From: Afipia sp. P52-10
GTDB taxonomy: Bacteria; Pseudomonadota; Alphaproteobacteria; Rhizobiales; Xanthobacteraceae
Assembly: GCF_000516555.1 (NCBI RefSeq)
Contig: NZ_AZSJ01000003.1
Location: forward strand, 1,198,066 to 1,262,065
Length of the DNA stretch: 64,000 nucleotides
Direction: 5' to 3'
The notes beneath the pieces are model-generated. The model ran no database searches. It had not been told where the DNA came from and saw only the letters and a list, made by a program, of their open reading frames with translations. Position 1 is the first letter of the stretch, and every line of letters begins with the position of its first letter. The translations under genes and the position numbers were made by a program. Positions 37,657 through 46,581 of this stretch are shown one piece after another.

Positions 37657-38382
37657 TCAGGTCAGGTACTGACCACCATTCACCGTCATCGTCGAACCGG
37701 TGATGAAGCCCGACTCGTCTGCCGCGAGGAACACCACTGCGCGGGCGATCTCCTCCGGCTCGCCAAGTCGGTTGGTCGGGATCAGCGGCAGGACGCTCTT
37801 GTCGAGCACCTCTTTCGGCACCGCCTGCACCATCTCGGTGTTGATATAGCCCGGACAGATCACGTTGACGGTGATGCCTGCACGGGCGGTCTCAAGCGCC
37901 AGCGCCTTGGTGAAGCCGATGTCGCCGGCCTTTGCCGCCGAATAGTTCACCTGACCGAACTGGCCCTTCTGTCCATTGATCGACGAGATGTTGATGATCC
38001 GGCCGAATCGGCGCGCGCGCATGCCCTCAATCACATGGCGCGTCATGTTGAACAGCGAGCCGAGATTGGTGTTCATCACCGCATTCCACTGCTCCACCGT
38101 CATCTTGTGGAACGGCGTGTCGCGCGTAATGCCCGCATTGTTGACGAGGATGTCGACAGGACCGAGATCGGCTTCGACCTTCTTGATGCCTTCACCGCAG
38201 GCATCGAACGAGCCGACGTCCCACTTGTAGACGGGAATGCCGGATGACTCCTTAAACTTCGTGGCCGCGGCATCGTTGCCGGCGTAGGTAGCCGCGACTT
38301 TGCAACCCGCCGCTTTGAGCGCCTTGCTGATCGCTTCGCCGATGCCGCGCGTTCCGCCTGTGACAAGCGCAACTCGTGCCAT
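37657..38382 (-). CDS. phbB: acetoacetyl-CoA reductase
   Basis: NADPH-linked second step of polyhydroxybutyrate synthesis. 241-residue short-chain dehydrogenase: ALVTGGTRGIGEAISKAL at 5-22, NNAGITRDTPFHKMTVEQW, and the catalytic Ser and Tyr in INISSINGQKGQFGQVNYSA with AKAGDIGFTKALALE; C-terminal GFITGSTMTVNGGQYLT is characteristic of PhbB. ATG 38382 has GGGAGC 6 nt upstream. phbA lies upstream on the same strand but a strong terminator separates them. Confidence 0.95.
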   Translation of the reverse strand: MARVALVTGGTRGIGEAISKALKAAGCKVAATYAGNDAAATKFKESSGIPVYKWDVGSFDACGEGIKKVEADLGPVDILVNNAGITRDTPFHKMTVEQWNAVMNTNLGSLFNMTRHVIEGMRARRFGRIINISSINGQKGQFGQVNYSAAKAGDIGFTKALALETARAGITVNVICPGYINTEMVQAVPKEVLDKSVLPLIPTNRLGEPEEIARAVVFLAADESGFITGSTMTVNGGQYLT

Positions 38383-38853
38383 GTTTCGCTCCCGTCATTA
38401 TTTGCGTTGCAACATGCTGCAATCGCTGCCTAATTTCGACTACATTAGTGATGCCGGTGCAGCCGACAAGCCTGAAGAGTGTTCACCGACTGCATCGTTC
38501 GTGAACTATCGCAAACCGATCACTCATTCATGACGATGACGTTTGTGCGGCTCGTTCGGCACTCGCGCACACGCGAAACGTCGCGCGACTCTTTGCGCAG
38601 AGCAGCATCCGCAAGGGGCCCATGCTTGCAGACGGCGAACGCATACACGTTGTGAGCGGAAAACGAATGGAATGATGGCAAGTTGCGATCCGGCGGGTCC
38701 ATCGCCAGCAGAACGGATGCACGCCAAATCAAACGCCATCGACGGGAGAAATGCTCCGCGGCAATCAGAACTGCGTCGTGACAAATGCTGGCGTAAAAAA
38801 ATGCCCGGCGCAAGGCCGGGCATCTTCATTCGCTTGTAACGGTGTGGTTGCGT
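38383..38853 (-). promoter_or_regulatory. phbA-phbB gap with candidate PhaR site
   Basis: 471 bp. An inverted repeat TTGCA-N6-TGCAA at 38407-38422 lies 25-40 nt upstream of the phbB start. PhaR repressors are reported to recognise TGC/GCA dyads near pha genes, and phaR is in this window, so this is a candidate operator. The phbA terminator is at 38795-38823. The middle (38430-38790) shows nothing I can support. Confidence 0.4.
38795..38823 (-). terminator. intrinsic terminator of phbA
   Basis: Perfect 9-bp stem ATGCCCGGC / GCCGGGCAT with 5-nt loop GCAAG. On the minus strand it is followed directly by seven T residues, the classic form. It starts 31 nt after the phbA stop. Confidence 0.85.
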
Positions 38854-40029
38854 TTAGCGCTCCACACACATGGCGATGCCCATGCCGCCGCCGATGCACA
38901 ACGTGGCCAATCCTTTCTTGGCGTCGCGCTTCTGCATCTCGTGCAGCAGCGTCACCAGCACCCGCGTCCCGGACGCCCCGATCGGATGCCCGATGGCGAT
39001 CGCGCCGCCGTTGACGTTGACCTTCGAGGTATCCCAGCCGAGGTCCTTGTTAACGGCACAAGCCTGGGCTGCGAACGCCTCGTTGGCCTCGATCAGATCG
39101 AGATCGGCGGCATTCCAGCCAGCCTTCTTCAAGGCGCTGCGCGAGGCCGGGATCGGCCCGGTGCCCATGATCGCCGGATCGACGCCAGCCTGCGCCCAGG
39201 AGGCGATGCGCGCCAGCGGCGTCTTGCCTTCCTTCGCAGCCTGGCTCGCCCGCATCAGCACGACGGCCGCAGCGCCGTCATTGATGCCCGAAGCATTGGC
39301 TGCGGTGACGGTGCCGTCCTTCTGAAACGCAGGACGCAGGCCGGCGATGCTGTCGACCGTCACGCCGGGCTTGATGTACTCGTCTTTATCGACGACCACG
39401 TCGCCCTTGCGGGTCTTGAGGGTGACCGGAACGATTTCATCCTTGAACTTGCCGGCCTTCTGCGCGGCCTCGGCCTTCTGCTGGGAGGCGGCGGCGAACT
39501 CGTCCTGCTGCTGGCGGGTGATCTGCCACTGCTTGGCGACGTTCTCGGCAGTGGTGCCCATGTGATAGCCGTTGAAGGCATCCCACAGGCCGTCCTTGAT
39601 CATCGTATCGACGAATTCGAGGCTGCCCATCTTATGGCCGCCGCGCAGGTACTGCGCATGGGGCGACAGGGTCATCGATTCCTGGCCGCCAGCGACGACG
39701 ATGTCGGAATCGCCGTTCATCAGCGCCTGGTAACCGAGTGCGACCGAACGCAGGCCCGAGCCGCACACTTGGTTCACGATCCACGCCGGCGCACCGATTG
39801 GCACCCCTGCATTGATAGAGGCCTGCCGGGCCGGGTTTTGGCCTTGGGCGGCGGTGAGAATCTGACCGAGGATCACCTCGGACACGCGTTCGCCCTCGAC
39901 ACCCGCGCGCTCCAGCGCAGCCTTGATGACCACCGCGCCAAGGTCGTGTGCCGGGGTGCTGGCAAACGCGCCGTTGAAACTGCCGACGGCGGTGCGAGCG
40001 GCGCTGACGATGACGACATCGTCTTTCAT
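38854..40029 (-). CDS. phbA: acetyl-CoA C-acetyltransferase (beta-ketothiolase)
   Basis: Condenses two acetyl-CoA into acetoacetyl-CoA, first step of polyhydroxybutyrate. 391 residues: [20 protein letters not shown], the nucleophile Cys in [20 protein letters not shown] near 88, [15 protein letters not shown], and the C-terminal [20 protein letters not shown] with [12 protein letters not shown] carrying the acid/base Cys. ATG 40029 has AAGGAG 8 nt upstream. Upstream lies a 14-bp tandem array. Divergent from phaR. Confidence 0.96.
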   Translation of the reverse strand: MKDDVVIVSAARTAVGSFNGAFASTPAHDLGAVVIKAALERAGVEGERVSEVILGQILTAAQGQNPARQASINAGVPIGAPAWIVNQVCGSGLRSVALGYQALMNGDSDIVVAGGQESMTLSPHAQYLRGGHKMGSLEFVDTMIKDGLWDAFNGYHMGTTAENVAKQWQITRQQQDEFAAASQQKAEAAQKAGKFKDEIVPVTLKTRKGDVVVDKDEYIKPGVTVDSIAGLRPAFQKDGTVTAANASGINDGAAAVVLMRASQAAKEGKTPLARIASWAQAGVDPAIMGTGPIPASRSALKKAGWNAADLDLIEANEAFAAQACAVNKDLGWDTSKVNVNGGAIAIGHPIGASGTRVLVTLLHEMQKRDAKKGLATLCIGGGMGIAMCVER

Positions 40030-40044
40030 GGGGAAACTCCTTGG

Positions 40045-40100
40045 CTTGAGGTCGGGGACTTGAAGTCGGTCGCTTGAAATCTGTGGCTTGAGGTCTGTCG
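40045..40100 (-). repeat. four tandem 14-bp units in phbA leader
   Basis: On the plus strand CTTGAGGTCGGGGA, CTTGAAGTCGGTCG, CTTGAAATCTGTGG, CTTGAGGTCTGTCG, without gaps. They end 16 nt upstream of the phbA ATG, next to its AAGGAG. In the minus strand each reads as a TCAAG-ended unit. May form part of the 5' untranslated region or an operator; no ATG is repeated here. Confidence 0.75.
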
Positions 40101-40410
40101 GCGTCTCGAGATCGTCTTTGTGCGGACGTCGCTCGTCCGGTACACGGGCAACTGACAGCGCGCTACGCGGACGAACCAGATCGCCCGCATCCTGTGAAGC
40201 CCGCGAAAGCGTGTCAATCGCCTTACGCGATATAATAGCCTGGCCCGCAACGCACCAGCCTCGGAGCGCTCCCGGCGCAGATTAACCCGACCCGCACAAA
40301 ACGGTAGCCGAAGCCTGCTGAAAATGCTTACCTTGCTGCGACGCGCCAATCAGCGCGGCCCGGGCCGCTTCCGGACGGGTTCCCGCCCCTTGTTGTTTTA
40401 GCGAGTGTCC
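40101..40410. other. remainder of phbA/phaR divergent gap
   Basis: 310 bp that must contain the phaR promoter and probably that of phbA. TATAAT at 40231-40236 stands out in GC-rich DNA but lacks a good -35 at standard spacing on either strand. TTGCTTTGC-type TGC/GCA motifs are not obvious here. No gene seen. Confidence 0.3.
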
Positions 40411-41007
40411 ATGGCGAAATCGGAAGAACCCATCACCATCAAGAAATACGCGAACCGGCGGCTCTACAACACGGGGACGAGTACCTACGTGACGCTGGAA
40501 GACCTCGCCACCATGGTCAAGAACGGCGAGGATTTCCTGGTCTACGATGCCAAGACCGGCGACGACATCACGCGCTCGGTGCTCGCGCAGATCATCTTCG
40601 AGCAGGAGAACAAGGCGGGACAGAACCTGCTGCCGACCACGTTCTTACGCCAACTGATCCGCTTCTACGGCGATAGCATGCAGATGCTGGTGCCGCGCTT
40701 TCTCGAACAATCGATCGATAATCTCACGCGCGAGCAGGAGAAGTATCGCGATCAGATGAAACAGGCTTTCGGCGGCATGGGCGCCTTCGGGCCGCTGGAA
40801 GAGCAGGTTCGCCGCAACATGGAGATGTTCGAGCGGACATTCTCGATGTTCAAGCCGTTCACCGCCCCCCGCCGCAGCGAGCCTGCCACCGAGAAGCCGG
40901 CGGAAGACACCGCCAAGACCGCGGACGATATCGAGACGCTGCGTCGCCAGATGAAGGAAATGCAGGAAAAGCTCGAGAAGATGTCGAAGGAGCCCGACAA
41001 GGGCTGA
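40411..41007 (+). CDS. phaR: polyhydroxyalkanoate synthesis repressor PhaR
   Basis: 198 residues from ATG 40411; a GTG two codons upstream is an alternative. The N-terminal PHB_acc_N domain has ITIKKYANRRLYNTGTSTYV and TLEDLATMVKNGEDFLVYDA, followed by DDITRSVLAQIIFEQENKAG and LLPTTFLRQLIRFYGDSMQM. The C-terminus is a charged coiled coil (IETLRRQMKEMQEKLEKMSK). PhaR senses polymer and controls phasin and pha genes; its place beside phbA supports this. Confidence 0.94.
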   Translation: MAKSEEPITIKKYANRRLYNTGTSTYVTLEDLATMVKNGEDFLVYDAKTGDDITRSVLAQIIFEQENKAGQNLLPTTFLRQLIRFYGDSMQMLVPRFLEQSIDNLTREQEKYRDQMKQAFGGMGAFGPLEEQVRRNMEMFERTFSMFKPFTAPRRSEPATEKPAEDTAKTADDIETLRRQMKEMQEKLEKMSKEPDKG

Positions 41008-41047
41008 TCCGCACGGCTTCAGGCCCAAGCAGACCATGCGCGTATCC

Positions 41048-41067
41048 GCACCGGCATTAACCGGTGC
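41048..41067. terminator. hairpin between convergent phaR and EAL genes
   Basis: GCACCGG / CCGGTGC, perfect 7-bp stem with CATTAA loop, 41 nt after the phaR stop; a TTAAAATTCC stretch follows 18 nt later. Probable shared terminator. Confidence 0.45.
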
Positions 41068-41107
41068 AGCGCCTTAGGCCTTAAAATTCCTGACGGCGTT
41101 CCTGACG

Positions 41108-42817
41108 TCAGAGCGAGCCGCCCAGAACCGTTCTTGGCGTGGCCGCAGACGACCGGACCGCACCGGCAGCGGCGACCCACGGCTTTTCATCCGACGCGAG
41201 GCCGATGAATCGTCCCTGGATGTAATCACATCCCCAGCCACGCAACAGCGCCGCGGCCTCCGCATCCTGCACCCATTCGGCGACGGTCTGCAGGCCGAGC
41301 CGCCGCGCGAGATCGATCAGCGTCTGCACGAAGGCGCGATCGTCGTGGGAGTGCACGACATTCTGCACGAATGCACCGTCGATCTTGACGATGTCCACGC
41401 CGAGCCGCCGCAGATTGCGGAACGACGTATAGCCCGCACCGAAATCATCGATCGCGATCCGGCAGCCGTGGTTCTTCAGCCGCGTCACGAAGTGGCGGAC
41501 ATCGTCGAGATGGCGGATCGCCACCGTCTCGGTGATTTCGACGATCAGGCGCTGGGTGATCGAGGGGTTCGCCCGCAAGCACGCCTCAATGCTGCTCCAC
41601 CAGTCCGGATCGGTGGTCGTCTCCGGCGAGATGTTGAGGCTGAGCTGCACCAAGGGCGACGCCGCAAGCTCGGCCAACACCAATTCGAGCACGCGGTGAT
41701 CGACCAGGCGGATCAGGCCGAGCTTTTCCGCCACCGGGACGATGTCGGGCGCGAGCACCAGCCCTTCGTCATGTTGCACACGGACCAGCGATTCGTAGAA
41801 CGCCGGCTCGTGGGTGTCGGCCCGCACCACCGGCTCGAACGCGACCACGAGGCGGCGATCGTTGAGCGCAGTGACGATCTCGTCGGTGACGCGGATGTTC
41901 ACCCGCCGTTGCGCATCGCGCTCGACATTCGGCAGCCAAGAGGCGAACGAGCCCGCGCGGCGGGTCTTGGCCATCTCCAGCGCCTCCTGGGCCCGGCTAA
42001 TGACGTCGTCGGTCAGCCTGGCATAGCGCGGCACATTTACGCCGCCGATCGAAATGGTGACGGAGACCGGCCCCAATTTGGTCGGCACCACCTCGTCGCG
42101 GATGCAGGCCAGGAAGCGCTCCGCCGCGACCTTCATGTCGTCAGTCGAGCAGTTCTTCAGGATCAGCCCCAGCTTGTTGCCCGAGAAGCGGCCGAGCGCA
42201 TCGCCGCCTCGCAGCCGCAGGCGGATCCGCACCGCAACCTCGCGGATCACCTCGTCGGCGACATCGAAGCCGAACGCATCGTTGATCCGGGCGAGATGAT
42301 CAATCGCCACCACCAGGAACGAGAACGAGGCGCGGAAGCGATTCGCCTCCTCGATCGCTTCGGCGAGGGCTGCGATCAACTGGGTCCGGTTCAATTCGCC
42401 GGTCAGCGGATCCTGCTGCGACAGCCGCAGCAACTGCTCCTCGCGGGCATGGCGCTCGTTGATGGCCCGCATCACGCCGTATGCGCGCACGGGCCGGCCG
42501 GAAGCATCAGCGAACCAGCGGCCGGTTTCCTCGATCCAAATCAGCGGCGCCGAACTCGCCAGCCGCAGCCCGTATTCGACCTGATAGGGCACACCCGTGC
42601 CCGCATCCTGCGTCGAAGTATCGGCCATCGCATCATTGCGCGCGGATCGCACCGGCTCGATCCGTCTGGCGAACGCGCTGGCGGATGCAAGGACATCCGC
42701 AGGAAAATGCGGCAGCAGGCCCTTAACGCCGCCGCCCCAGGTCATGGTGTCGGCGGCGATATCCCAGACAAAACTGGCTTGATCGAGTGACGTCAGAATC
42801 TGGTCTGTTTCGATCAT
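41108..42817 (-). CDS. PAS-like, degenerate GGDEF and EAL protein (probable c-di-GMP phosphodiesterase)
   Basis: 569 residues. An N-terminal PAS-like sensor (about 10-120) is followed by a GGDEF domain whose signature is SGNKL at 212-216, so it should not make c-di-GMP. The EAL domain (about 310-545) reads ESL at 342-344 but keeps the catalytic and metal residues: E342, N395, E427, D457-D458, K478, E514 and Q534. Hence phosphodiesterase activity is likely, perhaps tuned by the GGDEF domain binding GTP. No membrane segment, so probably cytoplasmic. Confidence 0.88.
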   Translation of the reverse strand: MIETDQILTSLDQASFVWDIAADTMTWGGGVKGLLPHFPADVLASASAFARRIEPVRSARNDAMADTSTQDAGTGVPYQVEYGLRLASSAPLIWIEETGRWFADASGRPVRAYGVMRAINERHAREEQLLRLSQQDPLTGELNRTQLIAALAEAIEEANRFRASFSFLVVAIDHLARINDAFGFDVADEVIREVAVRIRLRLRGGDALGRFSGNKLGLILKNCSTDDMKVAAERFLACIRDEVVPTKLGPVSVTISIGGVNVPRYARLTDDVISRAQEALEMAKTRRAGSFASWLPNVERDAQRRVNIRVTDEIVTALNDRRLVVAFEPVVRADTHEPAFYESLVRVQHDEGLVLAPDIVPVAEKLGLIRLVDHRVLELVLAELAASPLVQLSLNISPETTTDPDWWSSIEACLRANPSITQRLIVEITETVAIRHLDDVRHFVTRLKNHGCRIAIDDFGAGYTSFRNLRRLGVDIVKIDGAFVQNVVHSHDDRAFVQTLIDLARRLGLQTVAEWVQDAEAAALLRGWGCDYIQGRFIGLASDEKPWVAAAGAVRSSAATPRTVLGGSL

Positions 42818-43040
42818 CGGTCAGAACATGCAGCTCGCGTCATTCCGGCACGCACAAGGGCAAGCAGGCCGGAGCATGATTGCCGATTTTCGATAAACGA
42901 TACGCCGAACTCCTGAAGATTTTGGAAAACGCGCGGTATTGTGACACAGGAGTTAACGAAAGATTTTCCGAAAGACCGCGGCGGCATGCCGCTTGCGAGT
43001 CCGAATCTGGCAAGGAGAGATTGTCCCAGTTCAGGACAGG

Positions 43041-43349
43041 ATGGCAATGGCAGACGCGGCAGCAAGCGAATTCAAAGCGTCAGAACCGGGCGCCGATGTC
43101 CCGGCAGCGGCAGGCCGCGCACTGGTGCCGTTAACCGAAGCGGCCGCCTCCGCCGAGCTGGTCCACCGCAATCCGCGCCCGGACGCATCCTTTGTCGTCC
43201 AGTTGATCGCAACCGCTGCCCACGCGCCGCAGACGCGACCGTTGCGCCGCGCCTGCTCGGGCACCGGCGCGAGGGCCTACAAGGGTTTCGTAATCCGCCA
43301 AATCGCAGCGGATATGGTTTCTGGACAAGCGCTCTCGCGGATGGCGTGA
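43041..43349 (+). CDS. small hypothetical protein, 102 residues
   Basis: From ATG 43041 (another ATG at 43047), preceded by AGGACAGG. No membrane segment or known domain. The segment RPDASFVVQLIATAAHAPQT followed by RRACS resembles, from memory, a small uncharacterised protein recurring in Bradyrhizobium genomes, ending here with ARAYKGFVIRQ. It lies between the EAL gene, divergent, and a convergent membrane protein. Function unknown. Confidence 0.55.
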   Translation: MAMADAAASEFKASEPGADVPAAAGRALVPLTEAAASAELVHRNPRPDASFVVQLIATAAHAPQTRPLRRACSGTGARAYKGFVIRQIAADMVSGQALSRMA

Positions 43350-43374
43350 TCCGATCACCGGCAGCTTCGCCGCT

Positions 43375-44004
43375 TCAGCGGCGCGGAACGACCGTCGGTT
43401 CAGGTGACTGGGCGTCCTGATCTGACGTCATCGACGTCTCGCGATGGCCAGTCTCCTCCACCGGTGGCTTGGGCGGCGGCGGAATGATCACATCAGGTGC
43501 AGCCTGGGATGCGGGCGGCGGAGCCGGCGTCGGCTCGGCCTGCACCGGCGCGGGGGCGACAACCGGCGGGGCGGCAGGACGCTCCACCTCGACCGGCGCG
43601 GGAGCCGGCGCCACGCGCGCAGCTTTCGGCCGCACGGCGCGGATGGTGATGCCGGCGATAACATCCACGAACGCCAACAGCGTCAGCAGGAAGAAGGTCG
43701 AATTGCCGAACTGCTTCTGCGGCAGCATCGCGAACTCGGCGGCGGCGGCCGCGAACACGATGAACGACAGCAGATGATCGGTGAAATACTTCGCCCCCGG
43801 CCGCGCCGCCTTCGTCACTTCGAAATACAGGAGCAGCATGCCGAGCGCGATCAGCACGTCGCCGAAGGTGAAGGTCCAGGCGGTCTGCGAGGGCAGGACG
43901 AGCGTATAGACCGGCGTGGTTAGATCCACGTCGGGCATGAGAAACGCGACGATGTTGACGATCGCGAGCGGAATCAGCAGCAGCGGGAAACCGATCATCG
44001 ACAT
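43375..44004 (-). CDS. membrane protein with proline-rich tail
   Basis: 209 residues, starting MSMIGFPLLLIPLAIVNIVA. Four hydrophobic helices in the first 120 residues (also TFTFGDVLIALGMLLLYFEV, LSFIVFAAAAAEFAM, FFLLTLLAFVDVIAGITI), then a long Ala/Pro/Glu-rich cytoplasmic or periplasmic tail ending EPTVVPRR. No family recognised with confidence; similar proteins upstream of rpmF occur in rhizobia. Function unknown. Confidence 0.7.
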   Translation of the reverse strand: MSMIGFPLLLIPLAIVNIVAFLMPDVDLTTPVYTLVLPSQTAWTFTFGDVLIALGMLLLYFEVTKAARPGAKYFTDHLLSFIVFAAAAAEFAMLPQKQFGNSTFFLLTLLAFVDVIAGITIRAVRPKAARVAPAPAPVEVERPAAPPVVAPAPVQAEPTPAPPPASQAAPDVIIPPPPKPPVEETGHRETSMTSDQDAQSPEPTVVPRR

Positions 44005-44155
44005 CGGCGGGCCTTCCTGAGCGAATCAAGAATCAAAGGATCGGGGTCAACCGTCCCGTGTGCAAGCCTCGAAACCTGCAGGTCTGAGAGCCGAAACTCC
44101 CGGCCGCCGCATGTTGTCTCGAAGCTCTGTAAATCTCGGAGCCCCGTCGCCCGCC

Positions 44156-44189
44156 AAAAGGCGCCGCCCGTCCTCGTCACGAGCGGCGC
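44156..44189 (-). terminator. intrinsic terminator of rpmF
   Basis: On the minus strand GCGCCGC, a 15-nt loop, GCGGCGC, then CTTTT. The 7-bp GC stem starts 22 nt after the rpmF stop. Confidence 0.6.
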
Positions 44190-44211
44190 ACCCGATGCGC
44201 ATGATGCGCGA

Positions 44212-44394
44212 TCAGGATTCCTTCTTCTTCAAAACCTGGCGACCCTTGTACATGCCGGTCTTGAGGTCGAGATGGTGCGGGCGGCGCAGCTCACCCGAAT
44301 CCTTGTCCTCGACATAGGTCGGCTTCTTGAGGGCGTCTGCCGAACGGCGCATGCCGCGGCGGGAAGGCGAGGTTTTGCGTCTCGGAACGGCCAT
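44212..44394 (-). CDS. rpmF: 50S ribosomal protein L32
   Basis: 60-residue structural ribosomal protein. Starts [20 protein letters not shown], with basic N-terminus and the alphaproteobacterial C-terminal form [19 protein letters not shown], lacking the zinc cysteines of other L32 versions. The leader (44395-44510) carries a remnant of the dispersed GATCATG repeat. Confidence 0.97.
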   Translation of the reverse strand: MAVPRRKTSPSRRGMRRSADALKKPTYVEDKDSGELRRPHHLDLKTGMYKGRQVLKKKES

Positions 44395-44448
44395 AACAAA
44401 GTGTCCTTGAACTCATGTTCGCGCGCGCCGCGCGCATGGAAACCACCG

Positions 44449-44505
44449 ATCACAGCGTGATCTTTCCGGAAAACCGGCGATCCACCTTTCCGGATCATGC
44501 TCGTG
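44449..44505. repeat. partial copy of the dispersed GCATGATC repeat in rpmF leader
   Basis: GCGTGATCTTTCCGGAAAAC ... CTTTCCGGATCATGCTC parallels the second hairpin of the 36530-36635 element. In addition GATCAC-AGC-GTGATC at 44449-44463 is a perfect dyad. It lies 55-111 nt upstream of the rpmF start. Confidence 0.55.
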
Positions 44506-44591
44506 AATGAGCCGCGCTTATAAAGGATGGCTGCGGCCAATTCCAGTCCCGGAACAGCTCTTATGATGGCTGATTCCGCTTAAAATCAGGC

Positions 44592-45320
44592 TTAGCGGCC
44601 GGATTTGCCGGAACCGGGCCTAAAACCAGGCCTGAGACAGGCAGCGATTTCCGGCGCACCGCGGGCGCGCGCCACATAGCGTGCGGCGATCCGACGAACG
44701 CCAGGCCCCGGATTGCGGGCGCTGCGGGTCACCGGATTGGGCAGGACGGCAGCCATCAGCGCCGCCTCGTGCGGCGACAGGGAGCGGGCGGAGCGGCCGA
44801 ACGCATGTCGAGCCCCCGCCTCCGCCCCAAACTGGCCATCCGGTCCCCACTCGGCGATGTTCAGGTAGATTTCCAGCACCCGCCGCTTCGGCAGGATCAG
44901 ATCGATCCAGAGCGCGAGGGGGAATTCCAGCCCTTTGCGGATGATGCTGCGCCCGCCCCACAGGAACAGGTTCTTGGCGACCTGCTGGGTGATGGTGGAG
45001 CCGCCGCGTGCAAAATCGCCATCCTGGGCATCGTCGAGCACCTCCTGCACCGCGTCCCAGTCGATGCCGTTATGACTGCAGAATTTCGCATCCTCGCTCG
45101 AGATCACCGTCAACGGCAGTACCGGCGCCATATCGGCGAGGTCTACCCACTCCCGCGTGACAGTCTGCCCAGTGAACCACCGGGCGAGCATCAGCGTCGA
45201 AACCGGATGACCGACGCCGTAGAGCGGAACCAGCGCATAAGGCAGCGCCAGCAACAGAATGACGAGGATGACCAGCGTTCGGAACAGCCGCAGGACGGGA
45301 TTGCGCGATCGATAGGCCAT
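44592..45320 (-). CDS. mtgA: monofunctional peptidoglycan glycosyltransferase
   Basis: Polymerises lipid II at the periplasmic face. 242 residues. One N-terminal hydrophobic anchor ([20 protein letters not shown]), then the GT51 motifs: [20 protein letters not shown] with the catalytic Glu, [34 protein letters not shown] and [12 protein letters not shown]. No transpeptidase domain, so MtgA rather than a class A PBP. Divergent from the prenyl synthase, 118 bp apart. Confidence 0.95.
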   Translation of the reverse strand: MAYRSRNPVLRLFRTLVILVILLLALPYALVPLYGVGHPVSTLMLARWFTGQTVTREWVDLADMAPVLPLTVISSEDAKFCSHNGIDWDAVQEVLDDAQDGDFARGGSTITQQVAKNLFLWGGRSIIRKGLEFPLALWIDLILPKRRVLEIYLNIAEWGPDGQFGAEAGARHAFGRSARSLSPHEAALMAAVLPNPVTRSARNPGPGVRRIAARYVARARGAPEIAACLRPGFRPGSGKSGR

Positions 45321-45438
45321 GACGTCGGCAACCCGCCCCTTTCAACGCTGCATTATCCGGTTAACCCTTTGATCGGAAAGGCCTGTGTCGTCGAATGTCA
45401 AGTCTGGCACGGATTGACGAGTTCCGCGTCTTGATTGA

Positions 45439-46398
45439 ATGTCGGCCCGAATGGCCCCCTCACAACGGTTTGATATGAACGCGACTTCCGGAAAACCTTT
45501 CACCCAGCGCCTCGAAGCCACCGCCTCTGCCACCGAAGCGCTGCTGCTCGAACTCCTCGCGGATAAGCCGCTCGAAAACGAGATCATTCGCCCGCAGCGG
45601 CTACTCGAGGCCATGCGATATGGCAGCCTCAATGGCGGCAAGCGGCTGCGACCATTCCTCGTCGTCGAAAGCGCCGCATTGTTCGACGTGCCGCACAGCG
45701 CCGCGCTGCTCGCCGGCGCCGCGCTTGAGAGCATCCACTGCTATTCGCTGATCCATGACGACCTGCCGTCGATGGACAACAGCGATCTGCGGCGCGGCAA
45801 GCCGACCGCCCACAAGCAGTTCGACGAGGCGACCGCAATCCTCGCAGGCGACGCGCTGTTGACCATTGCCTTCGACATCATCACCCGCGACGAGATCCAC
45901 CCCAAGGCCGAGGTGAGGCTGAAGCTGACGCGGGCCCTGGCACGCGCATCCGGCATCGGCGGCATGGCCGGCGGGCAGATGATGGATCTCGCCGGCGAAG
46001 GCCGCTTCGGCGACAAGACCCCGCCGGACGTGGAGAAGCTGCAGCAGATGAAGACGGGCGCTTTGCTGCATTTCGGCTGCATCGCCGGCGGCCTGCTCGG
46101 TGAGGCTTCGGTCAAGGACTACGCCGCACTCGACATCTATGGCAAGGCGCTCGGTGAAGCCTTCCAGATCGCCGACGACCTGCTCGATCTGGAAAGCGAC
46201 GCGGCGACGCTCGGCAAGCCGGCCGGGCAGGACGATGCGCTCGGCAAGACCACTTTCGTCACCCTGCTCGGCGTCGATGGCGCCAGACAGCGGCTGAAAA
46301 ATCTCGTCAGCAAAGCCGACGAGGCGCTCGCGGGCTTCGGCGACCGCGCCGACGTGCTGCGCGCCACCGCGCGCTTCGTCGCCGAACGGCAGAACTAG
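45439..46398 (+). CDS. ispA: polyprenyl synthetase (farnesyl/geranylgeranyl diphosphate synthase)
   Basis: Elongates isopentenyl diphosphate for isoprenoids. 319 residues if started at ATG 45439; ATG 45475 (MNATSGKPFTQRL) is a plausible alternative. First aspartate-rich motif in SLIHDDLPSMDNSDLRRGKP and second in QIADDLLDLESD, with NGGKRLRPFLVVESAALF before. The first motif has four residues between Asp pairs, the bacterial short-chain type, which fits farnesyl diphosphate synthase. Works downstream of ispG at 49098. Confidence 0.88.
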   Translation: MSARMAPSQRFDMNATSGKPFTQRLEATASATEALLLELLADKPLENEIIRPQRLLEAMRYGSLNGGKRLRPFLVVESAALFDVPHSAALLAGAALESIHCYSLIHDDLPSMDNSDLRRGKPTAHKQFDEATAILAGDALLTIAFDIITRDEIHPKAEVRLKLTRALARASGIGGMAGGQMMDLAGEGRFGDKTPPDVEKLQQMKTGALLHFGCIAGGLLGEASVKDYAALDIYGKALGEAFQIADDLLDLESDAATLGKPAGQDDALGKTTFVTLLGVDGARQRLKNLVSKADEALAGFGDRADVLRATARFVAERQN

Positions 46399-46581
46399 GG
46401 CATGGCGGCCGAGCTGCGGAAACCGGTTTCGGACATGACCATGCCGAATCCAGCGCGGCGCGGCCCGTCAGCTTCGGCAAACCTCAAGCAAAACCGGATG
46501 CGCGCAGACCTTCCGGCATTGGCATCCAGTGCGGCGATCCGCGCAGCAAACGCCCCGCCGCATCGTTGAGGCCCGCCCGCC

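Noticed and set aside
38520-38829. Minus-strand ORFs of about 97-101 residues in the phbA-phbB gap
   Set aside because: Arginine/serine-rich with no ribosome site; they overlap the phbA terminator region and resemble composition-driven ORFs.
40231-40236. TATAAT in the phaR/phbA gap as a strong promoter
   Set aside because: No acceptable -35 hexamer at 16-18 bp on either strand; noted only as an AT-rich spot.
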